From positions 558,001 through 622,000 of the forward strand of contig NZ_JBHULT010000005.1 in the NCBI RefSeq assembly GCF_042684505.1: a stretch of DNA of 64,000 nucleotides. Direction: 5' to 3'. Shown piece after piece: positions 61,041 to 64,000 of this stretch. Both the position numbers and the translations under genes were made by a program. The first letter of the stretch is position 1. Each line of letters starts with the position of its first letter. Below the pieces are notes generated by a model. It was not told where the DNA came from, made no database searches, and worked only from the letters and a program-made list of their open reading frames with translations. Source of the DNA: Salinimicrobium flavum. Its GTDB lineage: Bacteria; Bacteroidota; Bacteroidia; Flavobacteriales; Flavobacteriaceae.

Positions 61041-61114
61041 TCGGGATGACAGGATTTGAACCTGCGACCCTACGCCCCCCAGACGTATACGCTACCGGAC
61101 TGCGCCACATCCCG
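61041..61114 (-). tRNA. tRNA-Pro (anticodon GGG)
   Basis: Minus strand: acceptor CGGGATG/CATCCCG with discriminator A, D arm containing GGCGCAGTCCGGTAGCG, anticodon arm TACGT-CTGGGGG-GCGTA with GGG at positions 34-36, and T arm GCAGG-TTCAAAT-CCTGT. CCA is not encoded. Confidence 0.95.
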
Positions 61115-61258
61115 AAATCATGGTTTTGGAAAGAAAGCAGCCGTATTTGCTACTCCAGGTTCCAGGGACCACTTCCCGATTGAGGGTGCAAATTAAACTT
61201 CTTATTTATAATTTTCAAAGGAAACTTCTTCTTTTTTCAAAGGAAAAGCCCATCTTCA

Positions 61259-61666
61259 CTATTCCCAGATAGAATCTGTGAATTCCTTCCATTCCGTTTG
61301 ATTGGAGGTTAGGAGGAGCGTTTGCAGATCAACTATTTGGAAGATAAGGTCTTCATCAAATTCATAGGTATGTTCATGTGCCTTTACGGTAAGTATATCG
61401 CCTTCGATCTCGTAATTTACATTATACAGGATATCTGTCAACATAAGGACTGCGTTTTCCTTATCGAGGATCTCAAGAGTCTGGGCACAGTTGGTAAAAT
61501 AAGTTTCATTTGCTTCTTCGCACGCCTCCTGGCTTTCAAAAAGCAAATGGGCAAAATTCTTTCCGCTGAGATCTACAGGCTCAGGTTCAGGATTGTCATC
61601 ATCTTTCGAACAAGCTGTGAAAACGGCAGATCCTAATAATAATAAAAGGAGTAATTTCTTTTTCAT
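61259..61666 (-). CDS. small lipoprotein of unknown function
   Basis: A 135-residue predicted lipoprotein with a poly-Leu signal peptide (MKKKLLLLLLLGSAVFTA-C19), then an acidic, Pro-rich linker (KDDDNPEPEP) typical of surface-exposed Bacteroidota lipoproteins. A strand-rich domain follows with two Cys residues (EACEEANETYFTNCAQ) that could form a disulfide, and repeated short strands (VNYEIEGDILTVKAHEHTYEF). No family is recognised. It is a single gene upstream of tRNA-Pro(GGG), on the same strand, with about 140 bases between. Confidence 0.75.
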   Translation of the reverse strand: MKKKLLLLLLLGSAVFTACSKDDDNPEPEPVDLSGKNFAHLLFESQEACEEANETYFTNCAQTLEILDKENAVLMLTDILYNVNYEIEGDILTVKAHEHTYEFDEDLIFQIVDLQTLLLTSNQTEWKEFTDSIWE

Positions 61667-61819
61667 TACACCTAATTAAATGGTTATCAATGAGAAAAGA
61701 GTTTAAAGCAGCCTTAAATTTTTGCCAAACTTATTCTATTGGGAACTTCAGGTAAGGGAAATTCCATTTTTGATGACGATTTAAAGGGAAAAAAAATTTA
61801 GTGATTCTAAAGGATCAAA

Positions 61820-62176
61820 TTAATTTTTTACTCTCAAAAGTTTTTTGGTGATAAGATTAGTCCTTCCGAAATAAGCACTGTGAGCAGAACCAAGGTTTAG
61901 AACCGTTGAGAAAAGTCCGGTGAAAATGAAAAGCAGTTGGAAAGGAGTAGAGGAATAAAATGTATTCAGCAAATGAACTCCCACACCAACCGTAAGAACC
62001 GTTAGCAGAAAGGATAACCAAATATTGTTATCAACTCCTAATGCCGAAAGAATTCTGCGGTATACAGGATTTCTTTCCTCATGGTTGCTTTCGAACCGAT
62101 TGGATTTGATATAACAGTCAAGGAATTTTGACATGATGATATCGACAGAAATAAGAGCGATTATAATATCCATCAC
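61820..62176 (-). CDS. small membrane protein of unknown function
   Basis: A 118-residue protein with a hydrophobic N-terminal helix (IIIALISVDIIMSKFLDCYI), a charged loop (KSNRFESNHEERNPVYRRIL) and two further helices (WLSFLLTVLTVGVGVHLL and FQLLFIFTGLFSTVLNLGSAHSAYF). A basic tail follows (KKLLRVKN). I recognise no family. It stands alone between the lipoprotein and cupin genes on the same strand, with about 110 bases upstream. Confidence 0.6.
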   Translation of the reverse strand: MMDIIIALISVDIIMSKFLDCYIKSNRFESNHEERNPVYRRILSALGVDNNIWLSFLLTVLTVGVGVHLLNTFYSSTPFQLLFIFTGLFSTVLNLGSAHSAYFGRTNLITKKLLRVKN

Positions 62177-62288
62177 TGCTCGTAGGTTAAAGTTTGGAGG
62201 GCTAAGATATATTATTATTTCTTAAGTTTTTCTTTTTTTCCTGAAAATAAGCATTTTATCGATGAAATTTGCTTTTTATCTTCTTTGA

Positions 62289-62633
62289 TCAGGATCCTTT
62301 TGCCACATCTTTTACCCTTTCAGCAGAGTCAGATTTAGATAAAGAGAGTCTGATTATACTATCTTCTTCAGCTTTTAGGTCGTGAGGTATATCTCCATCC
62401 AAAGAAGCCAAATCCCCTTTTTCCAACGAATGAGTATTGCCTTCGACTCCAAAAGTTATTTTTCCCTGAAAGATTTCTACTACAATAGGGTAGGGAGTTT
62501 TATGTTCCTTCATTATCTGACCCTTTTTCATGGCAATTCGTATCTCTTTACTATTTGGAGTATCAAACAAGACCTGTACCGCCGCCTTATCTTCATTATA
62601 GACAATGTCTTTATTTAGTGAGGCTGTTTTCAT
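62289..62633 (-). CDS. cupin-domain protein
   Basis: A 114-residue single-domain cupin. Motif 1 is GQIMKEHKTPYPIVVEIFQGKI and motif 2 is GDLASLDGDIPHDLKA. The first metal-binding pair HxH is reduced to HKT, while the Glu and last His remain, so metal binding is uncertain. Small cupins of this form often bind or sense small molecules or serve as quercetinase-like or AraC-sensor-like modules. No partner gene is apparent. Confidence 0.75.
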   Translation of the reverse strand: MKTASLNKDIVYNEDKAAVQVLFDTPNSKEIRIAMKKGQIMKEHKTPYPIVVEIFQGKITFGVEGNTHSLEKGDLASLDGDIPHDLKAEEDSIIRLSLSKSDSAERVKDVAKGS

Positions 62634-62664
62634 GTGATTTAAAATTGTGGTTTTCCTGAAATTA

Positions 62665-62672
62665 CAAAAATA
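62665..62672 (-). promoter_or_regulatory. -7 box ahead of the cupin gene
   Basis: TATTTTTG on the minus strand fits TAnnTTTG and lies 32 bases before ATG 62633. No -33 TTG is visible at the usual distance. Confidence 0.4.
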
Positions 62673-62730
62673 TACCGGAAAGGATATTAAAGAAATCTAA
62701 AAAGGTTTGACAGTCAATAACGGGGAATAA

Positions 62731-62760
62731 AAAAAGCAGGCTTCAGGGCCTGCTTTTTTT
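62731..62760 (-). terminator. terminator of the sugar transporter gene
   Basis: AAAAAGCAGGC and GCCTGCTTTTTTT pair around TTCAG. The stem has T-runs on both strands and lies 17 bases past the transporter stop. Confidence 0.85.
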
Positions 62761-62776
62761 ACTGCTGTTATTGTAA

Positions 62777-64000
62777 TCATTCTTTGATCTTTGCCTCTTC
62801 GGGTATATTCCACATTTCTTCCAGCTCTTCCAGGGTCTTTCCCTTTGTTTCAGGAATGTATTTCATGGTGAAAAAGATGATTCCCAGGATAAATGCCGAG
62901 AATATAAAGTAGGGCAGGGACCCATTCCAGAATTCACTACTGTTTACCTCACTTTCCGCAACCATAGGGAAGGTTTGAGTAACCAGATAATTTGCTGCCC
63001 ATTGAGCTGCAACGGCGATAGACATGGCCGCACTTCTCATATTATTAGGAAACATTTCAGAAAGTACAACCCACACAACCGGGCCCATAGACATTGCGAA
63101 TGAGGCGATGAAAAGTAATACGCCTATAAGGGAAAGAATACCAACACTATTGGTCATCAAAGTACTTCCCAACAAAACAAATCCTGTGATCATTCCTACA
63201 GAACCAATGTAAATTAATGGCTTTCTTCCCACACGATCTACCGTTGCCATGGCAACAAAAGTGAAGACCAGGTTTACGGCTGCCAGAAGCACCTGTTGTT
63301 GTAGAATGTCCTCTTTACCAAATCCCAGGGCACGTTCAAAAATATCTGCTCCATAATACAGTACGGCATTAATTCCCGTAAACTGCTGTAGCGCAGATAA
63401 CACGGTTCCAATTACCAGGATCGAAAAAACTCCTTTTGCAAACAGGTTCAATTTGACCTTTTTCTTATCTTTTTCTATGGAATGTTCAATTTCCCTGAAT
63501 TCGATCTCGGCTATCTCGTCACCGTGAATTTTTTTCAGTACCGCCAGGGCTTCAGATTTCATGCCTTTTAAAGCTAACCACCTCGGACTTTTTGGAACGA
63601 AGAGTAAAAGAATCAGGAAGGAAAGACTGGGTATTAATTCAGACCATAACATATATCTCCAGCCGTTCTGGATATTCTCGGCCTCAGTGGCAGTGCTCCC
63701 AATGAAGTAGGTCGCAAGGAATACAACGAAGAACCCCACTACAATGGCCAGCTGATAATAGCTCACAAGGGTACCCCTTATCTTTGCCGGGGCAATTTCA
63801 GCAATATAGGTTGGAGCGTTCATTGAAGCGATCCCAATTCCCAGACCTCCAATGATCCTGAACATTACCAAAAGGGAAACAGATTGAGGTAAGAAATCCG
63901 GAAGACCCGACCCCCAGGCCGACATGGTAAATAGTATGGAGGAAATAATAAGAGAATATTTACGCCCTATTGCCGAGCTTAAGGGGCCTGAAATGATGGC
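62777..64000 (-). CDS. MFS sugar porter (XylE/GLUT-like), 5' end outside the window
   Basis: The C-terminal 407 residues of a sugar:proton symporter-type transporter. The frame stays open to base 64000 (AIISGPLSSAIGRKYSLIISS), so the ATG at 63925 is internal. Sugar-porter motifs are visible: GRK after helix 2, FRIIGGLGIGIASMNAPTYIAEIAPAKIRG, VPKSPRWLALKG, QQFTGINAVLYYGADIF (sugar-binding QQ helix), DRVGRKPL and PETKGKTLEELEEMW at the end. The usual D-R of the helix 2-3 loop reads S-A here. Substrate is probably a hexose or pentose, not assignable further. Confidence 0.92.
   Translation of the reverse strand, partial: AIISGPLSSAIGRKYSLIISSILFTMSAWGSGLPDFLPQSVSLLVMFRIIGGLGIGIASMNAPTYIAEIAPAKIRGTLVSYYQLAIVVGFFVVFLATYFIGSTATEAENIQNGWRYMLWSELIPSLSFLILLLFVPKSPRWLALKGMKSEALAVLKKIHGDEIAEIEFREIEHSIEKDKKKVKLNLFAKGVFSILVIGTVLSALQQFTGINAVLYYGADIFERALGFGKEDILQQQVLLAAVNLVFTFVAMATVDRVGRKPLIYIGSVGMITGFVLLGSTLMTNSVGILSLIGVLLFIASFAMSMGPVVWVVLSEMFPNNMRSAAMSIAVAAQWAANYLVTQTFPMVAESEVNSSEFWNGSLPYFIFSAFILGIIFFTMKYIPETKGKTLEELEEMWNIPEEAKIKE

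Overview
The window is a chromosomal segment of an aerobic, probably marine member of the Flavobacteriaceae (Bacteroidota). This rests on gldI, DUF5683 and DUF721 (DciA-like) genes, the flavobacterial gene orders recF/lipoprotein/DUF721, ribH/small membrane protein/mutL/rhomboids and parAB/DUF5683/dapB/lepB/WbqC, lipoprotein signal peptides, weak or absent Shine-Dalgarno sequences, and -7 boxes of the Bacteroidota type TAnnTTTG. Genus is not determined; a Gramella/Salegentibacter-like relative is only a guess. No insertion sequence, prophage, integrase or CRISPR array is visible.

Layout. 0-8 kb: 3' end of a dipeptidase gene, a gliding-associated peptidyl-prolyl isomerase operon (nrnA, gldI, cyclophilin-FKBP fusion), ndk, pcm, recF with two small partners, a TPR membrane protein and ribH. 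8-19 kb: mutL with two rhomboid proteases and a nuclease/phosphatase-fold protein, then lepB, dapB, DUF5683, parB, parA on the other strand. 18-26 kb: a 2,4-dienoyl-CoA-reductase-like SDR, both methylmalonyl-CoA mutase subunits with ftsB-like and udk genes, a PQQ sugar dehydrogenase with its own cytochrome c, and a lone response regulator. 26.9-32.8 kb: a 1979-residue soluble hybrid histidine kinase with a long HAMP-type repeat array. 32.9-33.9 kb: tRNA-Pro(TGG), a truncated tRNA copy in a duplicated leader, and a 149-bp tandem repeat array. 33.9-36.5 kb: surE, a lipid kinase, a cytochrome c. 36.5-54.4 kb: energy module. 54.6-60.8 kb: a glycan synthesis/export-like cluster and a porin. 61-64 kb: tRNA-Pro(GGG), small lipoprotein, membrane and cupin genes, and a sugar transporter cut by the window end.

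The most interesting part is 36.5-54.4 kb. A two-subunit 2-oxoacid:ferredoxin oxidoreductase (korA-korB) lies directly upstream, in the same direction, of a complex I operon with only eleven subunits (nuoA,B,C,D,H-N). The NADH-oxidising module nuoE-F-G is absent from its usual place. Divergently transcribed from korA are a two-cluster ferredoxin and a full-length pyruvate:ferredoxin oxidoreductase. The 227-bp spacer between them carries two copies of ACATGA-N6-TCATAT, one per direction, each exactly 20 bases before a TACwTTTA box. This looks like two promoters driven by one Crp/Fnr-family regulator. I infer a co-regulated circuit in which pyruvate and 2-oxoglutarate oxidation reduce ferredoxin, and ferredoxin feeds a proton-pumping complex I.

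Other notable points are the alternating A/B repeat architecture of the giant kinase with one register break, a translationally coupled pseudo-receiver/HEAT/glycosyltransferase trio facing a TPR-barrel outer-membrane protein, and a GGCGACAGCC-containing repeat family lying 3' of both tRNA-Pro genes.
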